DNA of 64,000 nucleotides from Verrucomicrobiaceae bacterium (GTDB lineage: Bacteria; Verrucomicrobiota; Verrucomicrobiia; Verrucomicrobiales; Verrucomicrobiaceae), in NCBI GenBank assembly GCA_016713245.1, contig JADJPM010000005.1, positions 682,001-746,000 of the forward strand, in the 5' to 3' direction. The position numbers and the translations under genes were made by a program. Below, in pieces: positions 25,711 to 34,193 of this stretch. The notes beneath the pieces were generated by a model. That model searched no databases. It saw only the letters and a program-made list of their open reading frames with translations, and was not told the DNA's origin. Within the stretch, counting starts at the first letter, position 1, and each line of letters opens with the position of its first letter.

Positions 25711-26916
25711 ATGAAGCCGAAAAAGACGCCCTCCAAAGTCTCCGCCGCGAAGCCCGGCATCGCTGACCGCATTCGCGGCATCTGGCAGGGAGCACAGACG
25801 CAGGCTGCCCGCAGCGTGAACACTGCGCACGTCATCGCGAACTGGCTCATTGGTCGCGAGATCGTCGAGGAGCAGCAAGAAGGACGTGAGCGGGCGAGGT
25901 ATGGTGATCGGCTAATCACCACGCTCTCCGCAGAGCTTCAGCTCGATCTAGGAGATGGTTTTTCGATCAGCTCACTGAAGCTGATGCGGCAGTTTTTTGT
26001 CTCGTATCCCGAGTTGAGCCAAATTGGTCACCCAGTGGGTAGCCAATTCATCACCATGGCCTCAACGAGTCAAAAAAGCTACCCAGTGGGTAGCCAATTG
26101 ATTGAGCAAACGGCAAAAGCCGAGTGGAAGCCGGGACGCTTACACCTAAACCTTTCGTGGAGACATTATCGCGCCCTTCTCCGCGTTGATCGCCCAGCAC
26201 GCGACTTCTACGAGATCGAAGCGATCAAATGCCACTGGAATGGCCGTGAGCTAGAGCGGCAGATCAATACGCTGCTCTACGAACGACTGGCGAAGAGCCG
26301 TGACAAAAAGGGCGTGATGGCTTTGGCGAATGAGGGGCATGTGGTGAAGTCGCCACTCGATCTGCTGCGGGAGCCGTTCGTACTGGAGTTTTTGAATTTA
26401 CCGGAGGCACATCAGCTCACGGAGACGGAGCTGGAGGCGCGGCTCATCACCCAGTTACAGGCCTTCTTGCTGGAGCTGGGCGATGGCTTTGCCTTCGTCG
26501 GCCGGCAGCGGCGGCTCACGCTGGAGGGTGATCACTTCTACCCAGATCTCGTCTTTTATCACATCCGCCTGCGCTGCTATGTGATCATCGACTTGAAGCT
26601 CAACAAGATCGATCACGGCGACCTCGGCCAGATGCTGCTCTATGTGAACTACTACGACAAAGAAATGCGTGGCCAGGGTGACCAGCCGACCGTGGGCCTG
26701 ATCCTCGGCACCAGTCACAACGAGACCGTGGCGAAGTACGTGCTGGATGAAAAAAGCCGCCGCATCTTTGCCACACGCTATCAGCCGCATCTGCCGTCCG
26801 TCGAAATCTTGGAGGCCGAGCTGCGCCGCGAGCGCGAGCTGATCGAAGGCTCCGCCACGTCGAAACTGGCCGCCGTGCAAAAAGTCATGGCTAAAAGGAG
26901 GCGTGCGCCGCGTTGA
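25711..26916 (+). CDS. YhcG-family PDDEXK nuclease (DUF1016)
   Basis: A 401-residue protein. The N-terminal helical domain begins IRGIWQGAQTQAARSVNTAHVIANWLIGREIVEE and continues to LSWRHYRALL; the C-terminal PD-(D/E)XK nuclease carries GDGFAFVGRQRRLTLEGDHFYPDLVFYHIRLRCYVIIDLKLNKI, where D of YPDLVF and D-L-K form the catalytic set. YhcG proteins often lie in restriction or mobile loci but are also solitary, as here. Residues about 107-130 contain a duplicated PVGSQ segment. ATG at 25711 is the family start. It ends 11 nt before the sulfatase ATG, perhaps by chance. Confidence 0.85.
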   Translation: MKPKKTPSKVSAAKPGIADRIRGIWQGAQTQAARSVNTAHVIANWLIGREIVEEQQEGRERARYGDRLITTLSAELQLDLGDGFSISSLKLMRQFFVSYPELSQIGHPVGSQFITMASTSQKSYPVGSQLIEQTAKAEWKPGRLHLNLSWRHYRALLRVDRPARDFYEIEAIKCHWNGRELERQINTLLYERLAKSRDKKGVMALANEGHVVKSPLDLLREPFVLEFLNLPEAHQLTETELEARLITQLQAFLLELGDGFAFVGRQRRLTLEGDHFYPDLVFYHIRLRCYVIIDLKLNKIDHGDLGQMLLYVNYYDKEMRGQGDQPTVGLILGTSHNETVAKYVLDEKSRRIFATRYQPHLPSVEILEAELRRERELIEGSATSKLAAVQKVMAKRRRAPR

Positions 26917-26927
26917 CAGCGGCCACC

Positions 26928-28274
26928 ATGAAATCACTGCTCTTCCTCGCCTTTGCCGCCACTCTCGCCAACGCCGCGCCAAGGCCGAATGTGGTTTTCT
27001 TCCTCATCGACGACCTCGGCTACGCGGATTGCGGCTTCAATGGCGGCACGGAGATCCAGACGCCGAACATCGACAAGCTGGCCGCCGCGGGCACCATTCT
27101 CGAAAACCACTATGTGCAGCCGGTGTGCTCACCCACGCGTGCCTCGCTCATGACAGGGCGTTACGTTTCGCACACCGGCGTGTACACCATCGTGCGGCCG
27201 CATGCGAAGTGGGGCCTGCCTTTGGAGGAACGCACACTGGCAAATGCCTTGAAGGACGCGGGCTACACGACGGCGATCACGGGAAAGTGGCACCTAGGGG
27301 AGTTCGACAAAGCCTACCTGCCTACCTCACGTGGGTTTGAGCACCAGCATGGGCATTACTTTGGTGCGCTCGACTACTTCACGCATGTGCGCGATGGCTC
27401 GGACGATTGGTATCACGATGACAAGCCGCTCAAAGAAGAAGGCTACAGCACCCATCTCGTCACCAAGGAGGCGGTGAGGCTCATCACCGAGCAGCCGAAG
27501 GACAAGCCGCTGTTTCTTTACATGCCGTATAACGGCGTGCATGCGCCGATGCAGGTGCCTGACGAGTATTTAAAGCCCTACGGCGCCCTCACCGGAGCGC
27601 GGAAGCAGCTCGCGGGCATGCTCGCGGCGGTGGATGAAGGCATCGGCCAGGTCGTGGCGGCACTGGAGAAAGCGGGGCAGAGGGAGAACACCCTCATCCT
27701 CTTCTCGGCGGACAACGGCGGGCCGCCTCCTGGCACGAACACACCGCTGCGTGATTTCAAAGGCAGCATCTTCGAGGGGGGCGTGCGTGCGGCGGCCTTT
27801 GCAAACTGGCCAGGCAAAATCCCGGCCGGGCAGCGACTCACTCAACCCATGCACATCATCGACTGGTATCCCACGCTGGTGAAGCTCGCGGGTGGCTCGC
27901 TGGAGCAAAAGCTGCCGCTCGATGGCCGCGATGTGTGGCCCATGATCACCGAAAAAGCCCCCTCGCCGCATGATGCCATCCTCAGCGCCCAATCCATCGA
28001 CAACACGGCGGTGCGTATGGGCGACTGGAAGCTCATCGTGAGCAACGGCGCTGATGCCGAACTGCCGGATGAAGGCGCGGCGAAGACCAAGAAGAAGGGC
28101 AAAGGCAAGGCGAAGGCCAAAGGCCGCAAATACCAGCCGGTGATGCTTTTCAACCTCGCCGCTGATCCAAGCGAAAAGACCAATCTGGCCGACAAAGAAC
28201 CTGCACGTGTCGCGACGATGAAGGCAAAGCTCGCGGAGCTTTTGAAGGATGCGGTGCCTTCAGGGGTGAGGTAG
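26928..28274 (+). CDS. sulfatase (arylsulfatase family)
   Basis: A 448-residue exported sulfatase with signal peptide MKSLLFLAFAATLANA. The formylglycine motif is C67-S-P-T-R71, with metal ligands in FLIDDLGYAD and ADNGG; TGKWHLG follows, all standard for the family. It should hydrolyse sulfate esters of polysaccharides after C67 is converted to formylglycine by a separate enzyme not seen here. An unusual lysine- and glycine-rich insertion (KTKKKGKGKAKAKGRK, about residue 385-400) sits before the C-terminal subdomain. ATG at 26928 is preferred to the TTG at 26913 that overlaps the previous stop. Confidence 0.92.
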   Translation: MKSLLFLAFAATLANAAPRPNVVFFLIDDLGYADCGFNGGTEIQTPNIDKLAAAGTILENHYVQPVCSPTRASLMTGRYVSHTGVYTIVRPHAKWGLPLEERTLANALKDAGYTTAITGKWHLGEFDKAYLPTSRGFEHQHGHYFGALDYFTHVRDGSDDWYHDDKPLKEEGYSTHLVTKEAVRLITEQPKDKPLFLYMPYNGVHAPMQVPDEYLKPYGALTGARKQLAGMLAAVDEGIGQVVAALEKAGQRENTLILFSADNGGPPPGTNTPLRDFKGSIFEGGVRAAAFANWPGKIPAGQRLTQPMHIIDWYPTLVKLAGGSLEQKLPLDGRDVWPMITEKAPSPHDAILSAQSIDNTAVRMGDWKLIVSNGADAELPDEGAAKTKKKGKGKAKAKGRKYQPVMLFNLAADPSEKTNLADKEPARVATMKAKLAELLKDAVPSGVR

Positions 28275-28407
28275 TCGCGACAGCGTCGTGGAGTGCGGTG
28301 GCAGAGGGGCAAGGCGCAAGCCTGCCCCGCCGACACCGCTTTCGCCTTCCGGACGGCATTTTCTGGCCTCAAAGCACTCCTCCACCGCACTCCAGGACGC
28401 TATCGCG
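28275..28407. mobile_element. MITE-like palindromic element, about 133 bp
   Basis: Two 26-bp arms (28276-28301 and 28382-28407) are inverted copies with only two mismatches, starting CGCGACAGCGTC and, on the complement, CGCGATAGCGTC. Inside is a smaller hairpin (GGGGCA ... TGCCCC). It fills most of the gap between the sulfatase and SMP-30-like genes and overlaps no clear ORF. It has the form of a non-autonomous miniature element; I do not see another copy in this window. Confidence 0.55.
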
Positions 28408-28449
28408 CCACTCGAAAACTCTTGGCGAATTCGACGTTGATTCAAAGAC

Positions 28450-29589
28450 ATGATCTCCAAACTGCTTCCTGCCTTCGCGTTGTTTTTCGTCTCTTGCTCC
28501 TCAATGCGGTCACCCATCGTCGATGGGGCCAAACCGAAGGACCACGGAGCCATCGGCGCGACGGAAGGTCCGGCATGGAAGGATGGCTCGCTCTATTTCA
28601 CCGACGGGAAGCACATCAACCGCATGGGGCCAGATGGCAAAACGAGCGTCTTTCGCCACAACGCGTCGAACGGCCTACTTTTCGACCGCGAAGGCCGTCT
28701 CGTGGCCTGCGAGACGAAAAACCGCCGCGTGACGCGGACCGAGAAAGGTGGTTCGATCACCGTGTTGGCGGATCGTTTTGAGGGAAAGCGCTTCAACTCG
28801 CCCAATGACCTTTGCATGGACTCCAAGGGCCGGATTTACTTTACGGATCCAAGGTATGGGTCGCGGGAGGGGATGGAAATACCTCGGAAATGTATTCGGA
28901 ATGAAATGATTCACTCATACCCCAATCACAACAATCCATGCGTCCGGCTCATCGGGGGGATTTTCGACTGTTTTCATGTGTATTCAGACCTTTCGGCCAC
29001 ATCTGTAAACGGGCGTGCTGTGAAGCTCGGTCTTTCAGCGTCCAAACTCGATGAACTTTTGAGCACCGGATGCTTTTTAGAGCGATACTCAACCTACGAA
29101 GAAGGAGTCTATCGCATCGACTCACCTGGCAAAGTGACCAAGGTCATGAATGGCGGCGGTCAGTTTCGGCTTGAACGCCCCAACGGCATCCTCATCAGCC
29201 CGGATGACCGGTTTCTCTTCATTGCGGACAATAACAACAACACTCACGGTGGCTCGCGGAAGCTGATTCGCTATGAATTGGGTTCGAATGGCGATGTGAA
29301 GGTCGAATCACGCAAGGTGCTCTTTGATTGGAAAGATGGCCGTGGGCCGGATGGCATGAAAATGGATGCGGCGGGGCGCATTTACGTCGTGGCGGGCACG
29401 AACACGGCGACGGAATTCGAGACGACGCGCTTCAAGGCGGGGTGCTACATCCTTTCGCCTTCCGGTCGCTTGATCGACTTCATCCCGACGGCTCCAGATG
29501 AGGCGTGTAACTGCACTTTTGGCGGAGCGGATGGCAAAACGCTCTTCATCACCTCAGGCGGGCATTTGTGGAGTGTGCCGCTGAAGTGA
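28450..29589 (+). CDS. SMP-30/gluconolactonase-like protein with internal insertion
   Basis: A 379-residue propeller protein with a lipoprotein-like start (MISKLLPAFALFFVSCSSM; cysteine C16 as lipidation site). Family blocks are GATEGPAWKDGSLYFTD, SPNDLCMDSKGRIYFTDPRYGSREGME, then EEGVYRIDSPGKVTKV, RPNGILISPDDRFLFIADNNNN, DGRGPDGMKMDAAGRIYV and GGADGKTLFITSGGHLW. These enzymes hydrolyse sugar lactones with a metal ion. Between the second and third blocks about 70 extra residues (about 144-215) are inserted in frame, AT-richer than the rest, with several cysteines. The gene ends one base before the 57-bp tRNA repeat. Confidence 0.8.
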   Translation: MISKLLPAFALFFVSCSSMRSPIVDGAKPKDHGAIGATEGPAWKDGSLYFTDGKHINRMGPDGKTSVFRHNASNGLLFDREGRLVACETKNRRVTRTEKGGSITVLADRFEGKRFNSPNDLCMDSKGRIYFTDPRYGSREGMEIPRKCIRNEMIHSYPNHNNPCVRLIGGIFDCFHVYSDLSATSVNGRAVKLGLSASKLDELLSTGCFLERYSTYEEGVYRIDSPGKVTKVMNGGGQFRLERPNGILISPDDRFLFIADNNNNTHGGSRKLIRYELGSNGDVKVESRKVLFDWKDGRGPDGMKMDAAGRIYVVAGTNTATEFETTRFKAGCYILSPSGRLIDFIPTAPDEACNCTFGGADGKTLFITSGGHLWSVPLK

Positions 29590-29590
29590 A

Positions 29591-29647
29591 GTGCCGATGG
29601 CCGGACTCGAACCGGCAAGGGAGTTGCCTCCCAGCAGATTTTAAGTC
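29591..29647 (-). repeat. displaced tRNA-Leu 3' end (att copy, left)
   Basis: An exact 57-bp match to 37211-37267. On the minus strand it contains the anticodon loop region, variable arm, T arm and acceptor 3' strand of tRNA-Leu(TAA), but no 5' half, so it is not a tRNA gene. It is the fragment expected when an element integrates into a tRNA gene and restores the gene at the other end. Confidence 0.92.
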
Positions 29648-29676
29648 CGTGGTGGCAGTGGGAGAGCCATGCAAAT

Positions 29677-29698
29677 TCCGCTAATTGTCTGCTAATTG
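29677..29698. repeat. candidate integrase arm-type sites, left end
   Basis: Two adjacent 11-bp units, TCCGCTAATTG and TCTGCTAATTG, lie 29 bp inside the left att copy and just before the integrase gene. The same core, TCCGCTAAT, occurs near the other end at 37087. Paired sites at both ends are typical of accessory sites bound by the N-terminal domain of tyrosine integrases. Confidence 0.5.
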
Positions 29699-29735
29699 CC
29701 ATTGCTTTCCACTAGATGCCATGGGATGATGCGTC

Positions 29736-30971
29736 ATGCCAAAGACTCCCCCGTCCCGCCGCCGCCGCCGTCCCATCAAGCGGATTCCATGCGGTGCCTA
29801 CACCATCACGGTGCAAGCCATCGACAAGCCGCCGTATGCGTTCGCCGTGGTCAAACGCCAGAAGGGGCAGACCAAGCGACAGACGGAGTATTTCGTGGAG
29901 AAAGGCGAGGCACTGACCAAAGCTCAGGCTTGGGCCGTCGAGGCTGGCAACGTCGGGGCGCAGGCCGCATCCACGTTGACCAACTCGCTCAAGCGCGATG
30001 TGATGAATTGGCGGCACGAACTAGACGCTTATGGAAAGGGCATTGGCGATGCCGTGGCGTTCTACCTCGACCACCTGAGAGCCACACGCACCAGCAAGCC
30101 GGTTTCCGAGATCGTCGCCGCGCTGCTGGCCCTCAAGGAAAAGAAGGGCAAACGTGAACGCTATCAGCGCGATATGCTCATGAAACTAGGCCGCTTCGGC
30201 CAGACGTTTGGCGGGCGCATGATCGCTGAACTCAACGCTTCCGAGATAGAGCATTGGCTCGACAGCCTCAACGTCGGGGCAGTCTCATGGAACAATGAAC
30301 GGCGGTACCTGAACCTCCTTTGGAACTTCGCCATATCGAAGTCGTGGGCATCCGTGAACGTCATTGCCAAAATCGACTGCCGGGATGTCGAGGCAACCAG
30401 CCCTGAGATTCTCACCATCCAGCAAACCCGCGCACTCCTCAATTCCGCCGACGATTCCATTCGTGGCTACTATGCAATCGCTCTCTTTGGCGGCGTGCGT
30501 GATGCCGAGATCAAGCGTCTCGATTGGCGTTCGATCAACCTCCTGACTGGCTATATCACCATCGAGAGCGACGTTTCCAAAACGAAGCGCAAAAGGCTGG
30601 TGCCCATCACGCCAAACATGAAGGCGTGGCTGCTACCCGTGGCGAAGTCTCACGGCCCCGTCGCACCTGAGACGGTGGACGAGGGCAAGAAGGCGACCTT
30701 CAAACGGGCTGGCATCGTCGAATGGCCGCAGGATGGCACGCGGCATTCATTCGGCACTTACGAGATGGCACGCACCAAAGACATTGGTCATGTTTCCGAG
30801 GTGATGGGCAACTCTCCCGGCGTGGTGAAAAAGCACTATCAGAAGGCTGTTCCATTCGAGCAGGGTGACGAGTTCTTCGCCATCTTCCCCGAGGAACAAG
30901 GAGAGTCGAACATCGTGCCGATGGAACAGCCCGCCCGCCGCGCTCAACCCTCAATCTCAATGGTGGCATGA
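29736..30971 (+). CDS. int: tyrosine-type integrase
   Basis: A 411-residue site-specific recombinase. A basic N-terminal arm-binding region (MPKTPPSRRRRRPIKR) is followed by a core-binding helical domain (about 100-215) and a catalytic domain with R255 (GGVRDAEIKRLDW), K around 282-287, R336 (DGTRHSFGTY) and nucleophile Y368 (KKHYQ). The usual histidine three residues before R336 is D333 and the usual GH before the tyrosine is GN, as in other verrucomicrobial integrases of the N-G-L-R-H type. It should act on the tRNA-Leu att sites. It overlaps the next gene by four bases (ATGA). Confidence 0.9.
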   Translation: MPKTPPSRRRRRPIKRIPCGAYTITVQAIDKPPYAFAVVKRQKGQTKRQTEYFVEKGEALTKAQAWAVEAGNVGAQAASTLTNSLKRDVMNWRHELDAYGKGIGDAVAFYLDHLRATRTSKPVSEIVAALLALKEKKGKRERYQRDMLMKLGRFGQTFGGRMIAELNASEIEHWLDSLNVGAVSWNNERRYLNLLWNFAISKSWASVNVIAKIDCRDVEATSPEILTIQQTRALLNSADDSIRGYYAIALFGGVRDAEIKRLDWRSINLLTGYITIESDVSKTKRKRLVPITPNMKAWLLPVAKSHGPVAPETVDEGKKATFKRAGIVEWPQDGTRHSFGTYEMARTKDIGHVSEVMGNSPGVVKKHYQKAVPFEQGDEFFAIFPEEQGESNIVPMEQPARRAQPSISMVA

Positions 30972-31561
30972 AGTCTTTTCTTCAACGGTTTGAGGAAGGC
31001 TTGGGGCGGTTGCCAAAGCCAGTCTTTGATGCACTCGGGGAAGGTCCCTTTGAAGTAATCGAGGCTCTCAATGTTCCCGAGCACCTGGTGCGGCGCTTAG
31101 TGCAGGTTAAGTATGATGGGCCTGAGGCCTTGGCTGTGCAGCTAGTGGCGGTCAAGACGCTGAAAGACGCCTCCCTCATCAAGTCCGTCGCCGACAGGAT
31201 CGGCGAGTTCATTTCGGAACAACTGGTAAAGGGTAAGTACGATTCGCTGCGGATCATGTCGGAAGGCCTGCTCAGGTTGCATAGTGGTGGGGACTTCCGA
31301 GGCAAGGGCGGTCCACCGAAGTCGTTCGACGATGCTTTCGTCCTCATGATGTTTTTCTTGCTCATCGAGATGGGCATAGATTCTCCGTCACAAAGTGAAG
31401 TCAGGATGGCACTCAATTCTGTGAAGAATCCGATACGCAAAGCACGAGTATCGAAGATCTTTGACGAACTAGGTCTCAAAGAATTGGCGGGCGATTCGCG
31501 CTCAGCGAATAGCGAGCCGGGGAAACGCAGGCGGCGCAAGTTGCCAACTAAACATGATTGA
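30968..31561 (+). CDS. island protein of unknown function, coupled to integrase
   Basis: A 197-residue, mostly helical protein that starts inside the integrase stop (ATGA), so the two are translationally coupled. No signal peptide or clear membrane segment is present; there is a hydrophobic FVLMMFFLLIEMGI stretch (about 124-137), and the end is basic (GKRRRRKLPTKHD). No family is recognised. Position suggests a role in integration control, immunity or maintenance of the island, but this is only inference. Confidence 0.6.
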   Translation: MKSFLQRFEEGLGRLPKPVFDALGEGPFEVIEALNVPEHLVRRLVQVKYDGPEALAVQLVAVKTLKDASLIKSVADRIGEFISEQLVKGKYDSLRIMSEGLLRLHSGGDFRGKGGPPKSFDDAFVLMMFFLLIEMGIDSPSQSEVRMALNSVKNPIRKARVSKIFDELGLKELAGDSRSANSEPGKRRRRKLPTKHD

Positions 31562-31611
31562 TCGGCAACTTAGATGAGGGGGCTGGCGTGAAAGCGCATG
31601 GTGCTGTTGCC

Positions 31612-31827
31612 ATGACCCAACAAAACGCATCCAGCAGCACCAACGCCCCCGCACTGTTCAGACCTGAGCAGCTTGCGAAACTCCTCAACGTCAGCCGTCG
31701 CACGCTGACCAACTTCGTCCAGCGACGTATCATCCCCAGCATCTCCGTCGGCAGAGTCCGGCTGTTCGATCTGGAGAAGGTCAAAGCCGCTCTGGAGAAG
31801 TTCGAGCAAACCGAAGTCACCCGCTAA
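31612..31827 (+). CDS. HTH excisionase-like protein
   Basis: A 71-residue protein with a MerR/excisionase-type helix-turn-helix: LFRPEQLAKLLNVSRRTLTNFVQRRIIPSISVGRVRLFDLEKVKAAL. This form (HTH_17) is common in small mobile elements, where it directs excision or regulates the replication gene. ATG at 31612 gives a standard start; a TTG 54 nt earlier overlaps the previous stop. It precedes the primase/helicase by 105 nt. Confidence 0.75.
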   Translation: MTQQNASSSTNAPALFRPEQLAKLLNVSRRTLTNFVQRRIIPSISVGRVRLFDLEKVKAALEKFEQTEVTR

Positions 31828-31932
31828 ACAACAAAGCCCACCCCGAGAGGTGAGCCTGCTGTTTTGTGGTCTGAACTACCGCAAACATACATCAGATTCC
31901 TCACTCGGCAAGGGCGCACCACATCCGCCCCC

Positions 31933-34029
31933 ATGATCCCAAAACTACGTTACTTCACCGGAACTGCCGTCGAATCACCGACACTTAAGGCCCACCCCGC
32001 CGAGGACTTCGCCACCCTCGTTGAGGCACTCAAGAATCCCGAAATTCTCCCCATCACCGGGGCGGATTTCCGGGCGATGACAAAGCCCGAACAGTCCGAG
32101 GTGAAGAAGGTTCCCTACCTCACCGCCTGCACCTTCCCGACATCCCCGCACAAGGGACGCAAGGTAGAGTTCGCCGAGGCATGTAACCTCATCTTCCTCG
32201 ACATCGACGACAGCCCCGAGACTCGCGAGATGGCGAAGATGTTCATCTCTTCGCCGGAAACGCTGGAGAGCATGCTCGACGGTTTCAACTTCGCAGCCTA
32301 CCGCACGGCATCGTACACACCGGAAAAGCCCCGCCTGCGGATCGTGGTGGACGCCGATGGCATCCCGCCAGACCGATACGCCGAGGCCGTGCAAACCATC
32401 GCATCGCACCTCGACCTCGCTCACGTCACCGGGGAGAGCGTGATCGTGACGCAGCCGATGTTCCTCCCAACCGTGTTCAGTGACACGCCGGACCCCGATA
32501 ACCCGATGCTCGCCAGCTTCTCCGATGGGCGGCCCTTCAGAATTGAGGACATCGCCCCCGATGGAACCGAACTGCCGGGCACGAAGTCTGCCGGAGCGGG
32601 CACCATCACCCGCTCCAGCGGCGACCTTCTCGACACTCTCGCCAACGCCTCCGCCCCCATGACGGGAATCAGTGAGGACGAAGCGCGGAAGATGCTCTCC
32701 TATCTCTCGCCCGACTGTTCCCGCGCCGAGTGGATTCAGATTGGCGCTGCCCTCCAGCACCAATTCGGAGAAGCGGGTGAGGACATCTGGACAGAATGGA
32801 GCCGTGGCGGGCAGAAGTTCGTCGGGGAAGCGGATTGCCGCACCAACTGGAAGGTGTTCCGTGACACCCCTGCTGGCCGCTCTCCGATCACTCTGCGCAC
32901 CGTCGCCAAGCGAGCCAAGAAGAAGGGCTATGAGCTGCCCTCCTTCAAGGACAGTCACACGACCGATGGCGGGTTTTCCAAGCTGGGGGAAGGCCAGGTT
33001 CAAACCATTGACTTGAGCCAGTTAGATGCGCGGCGGATCACACTCGACAAACCGCCACCCAAGCCTGTTTCGGTTTACAAGCTCGCAGGGCAGCAAATCT
33101 GCACCGCTGGCAACCTGACGAATATCCAAGCGCAAGCGAAGGCAGGCAAAACCGCCGCGCTTGGCTGTATCGTCGCCGCAGCAGTCGCCAGCGAAGAGCA
33201 CAATCCCGACGACCCGCTTGAAGCGCCGGACTGTCTAGGCTTCACCGCCGCACCGCATCGGGGCAAGGCCGTGATCCTGTTCGACACAGAACAATCGCCT
33301 TACGATTCGTGGCTCCTAGCTCAGCGGGCCGTAAGCCGAGCAGGGAGCGACGACCTGCCACCGAACTTCCGCTTCTACAGCGTGGCCGACGTGCCGACTG
33401 CCCAACGCCGCGCCTACCTCGCCGCAGAACTGGAACGAGCCAAAGAGGAATGCGGAGGCATCCACAGCGTGCTCATCGACGGGGTTGGCGACCTTAGCGT
33501 TGATCCCAACGATGCGGTGGAATCGAACAGACTCGTCGAAGAACTGGTACAGCACGCCATCAAGTATGAATGCCCCATCATCACCGTCCTGCATGAAAAC
33601 CCCTCTGGGGCGGAGACGGGCAAAACACGCGGACACCTCGGCAGCCAGCTTGAACGCAAGGCCGAGAGCAACCTGCGAGTGGTGAAGGACGCCAAGGGCG
33701 TCTCGACGATCTTTTCAGACCGCTGCCGCCACGCTTCGATCCCGAAGGAATCCGGGCCGCGCTTCGCATGGAACGATGCCGCTGGGATGCACGTCACTGT
33801 TCACGCGGACGTGAAGGCCGACAAGGCCGACGAGAAACGCAAAGAAGAGAAGCCAGCGGTGGACTCCGTATTCGATGGCACCGTTGGCAACTTGACTTGG
33901 GCCGAGCTTCACCGCCGCATCAGGACGATATTTGGCGTGGCAGAACGGACAGCCTCTCGCCGGATCACCGAATGGACGAAACTTGGACTTATTACTTCGC
34001 CAGTGAAGGGAGAATACATCCGCCCATGA
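31933..34029 (+). CDS. primase/helicase replication protein of the island
   Basis: A 698-residue protein combining replication activities. The N-terminal region (about 10-200) carries LIFLDIDDS and looks like a primase-type (VirE N or archaeo-eukaryotic) domain. A PriCT-2 domain follows (about 245-340): ARKMLSYLSPDCSRAEWIQI and ALQHQFGEAGEDIWTEWSRGG. Next is a RecA-like ATPase with Walker A QAQAKAGKTAAL, VILFDTEQSPYD and VLIDGVGDLS. The end has a winged-helix-like part (TWAELHRRIRTIFGVAERTASRRI). It may start DNA synthesis on the excised element, perhaps at the repeats just downstream. ATG at 31933 was chosen over a TTG at 31864. Confidence 0.82.
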   Translation: MIPKLRYFTGTAVESPTLKAHPAEDFATLVEALKNPEILPITGADFRAMTKPEQSEVKKVPYLTACTFPTSPHKGRKVEFAEACNLIFLDIDDSPETREMAKMFISSPETLESMLDGFNFAAYRTASYTPEKPRLRIVVDADGIPPDRYAEAVQTIASHLDLAHVTGESVIVTQPMFLPTVFSDTPDPDNPMLASFSDGRPFRIEDIAPDGTELPGTKSAGAGTITRSSGDLLDTLANASAPMTGISEDEARKMLSYLSPDCSRAEWIQIGAALQHQFGEAGEDIWTEWSRGGQKFVGEADCRTNWKVFRDTPAGRSPITLRTVAKRAKKKGYELPSFKDSHTTDGGFSKLGEGQVQTIDLSQLDARRITLDKPPPKPVSVYKLAGQQICTAGNLTNIQAQAKAGKTAALGCIVAAAVASEEHNPDDPLEAPDCLGFTAAPHRGKAVILFDTEQSPYDSWLLAQRAVSRAGSDDLPPNFRFYSVADVPTAQRRAYLAAELERAKEECGGIHSVLIDGVGDLSVDPNDAVESNRLVEELVQHAIKYECPIITVLHENPSGAETGKTRGHLGSQLERKAESNLRVVKDAKGVSTIFSDRCRHASIPKESGPRFAWNDAAGMHVTVHADVKADKADEKRKEEKPAVDSVFDGTVGNLTWAELHRRIRTIFGVAERTASRRITEWTKLGLITSPVKGEYIRP

Positions 34030-34035
34030 GTGAAT

Positions 34036-34152
34036 CACTGCCACACTGTCAACCACTGCCAAAAGCACTGCCACTGGCAGCACTGTCACACTGTCAGCAG
34101 CTATATAGATAGCTGACAGTTTGATGGCAGTAAGGCAGCGACTTCACTGTCA
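34036..34152. repeat. iteron-like cluster, candidate replication origin
   Basis: At least eight direct copies of CACTG(T/C/G)CA occur at 34036, 34044, 34054, 34066, 34072, 34081, 34089 and 34145, several spaced exactly 8 bp. Inverted copies (TGGCAG at 34075 and 34125, TGACAG at 34114) also occur. GCTGACAG at 34112-34119 pairs with CTGTCAGC at 34091-34098 around an AT-rich core (AGCTATATAGAT). It begins seven bases after the primase/helicase stop. This layout is that of plasmid and satellite origins, though a repressor-binding cluster is possible. Confidence 0.6.
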
Positions 34153-34193
34153 CTCTCAAACCCATCGAACAGACCACACTCAGACCACACCCC

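Noticed and set aside
24372..25922. Minus-strand ORF of 516 codons opposite the heme-binding gene
   Set aside because: Antisense of a gene with clear propeller and CxxCH features; no coherent protein of its own.
29591..29647. A second tRNA-Leu gene
   Set aside because: Only the 3' part is present; the 5' acceptor strand and D arm are missing.
34036..34152. CRISPR array
   Set aside because: The repeats are only 8 bp, in both directions, with no unique spacers and no cas genes.
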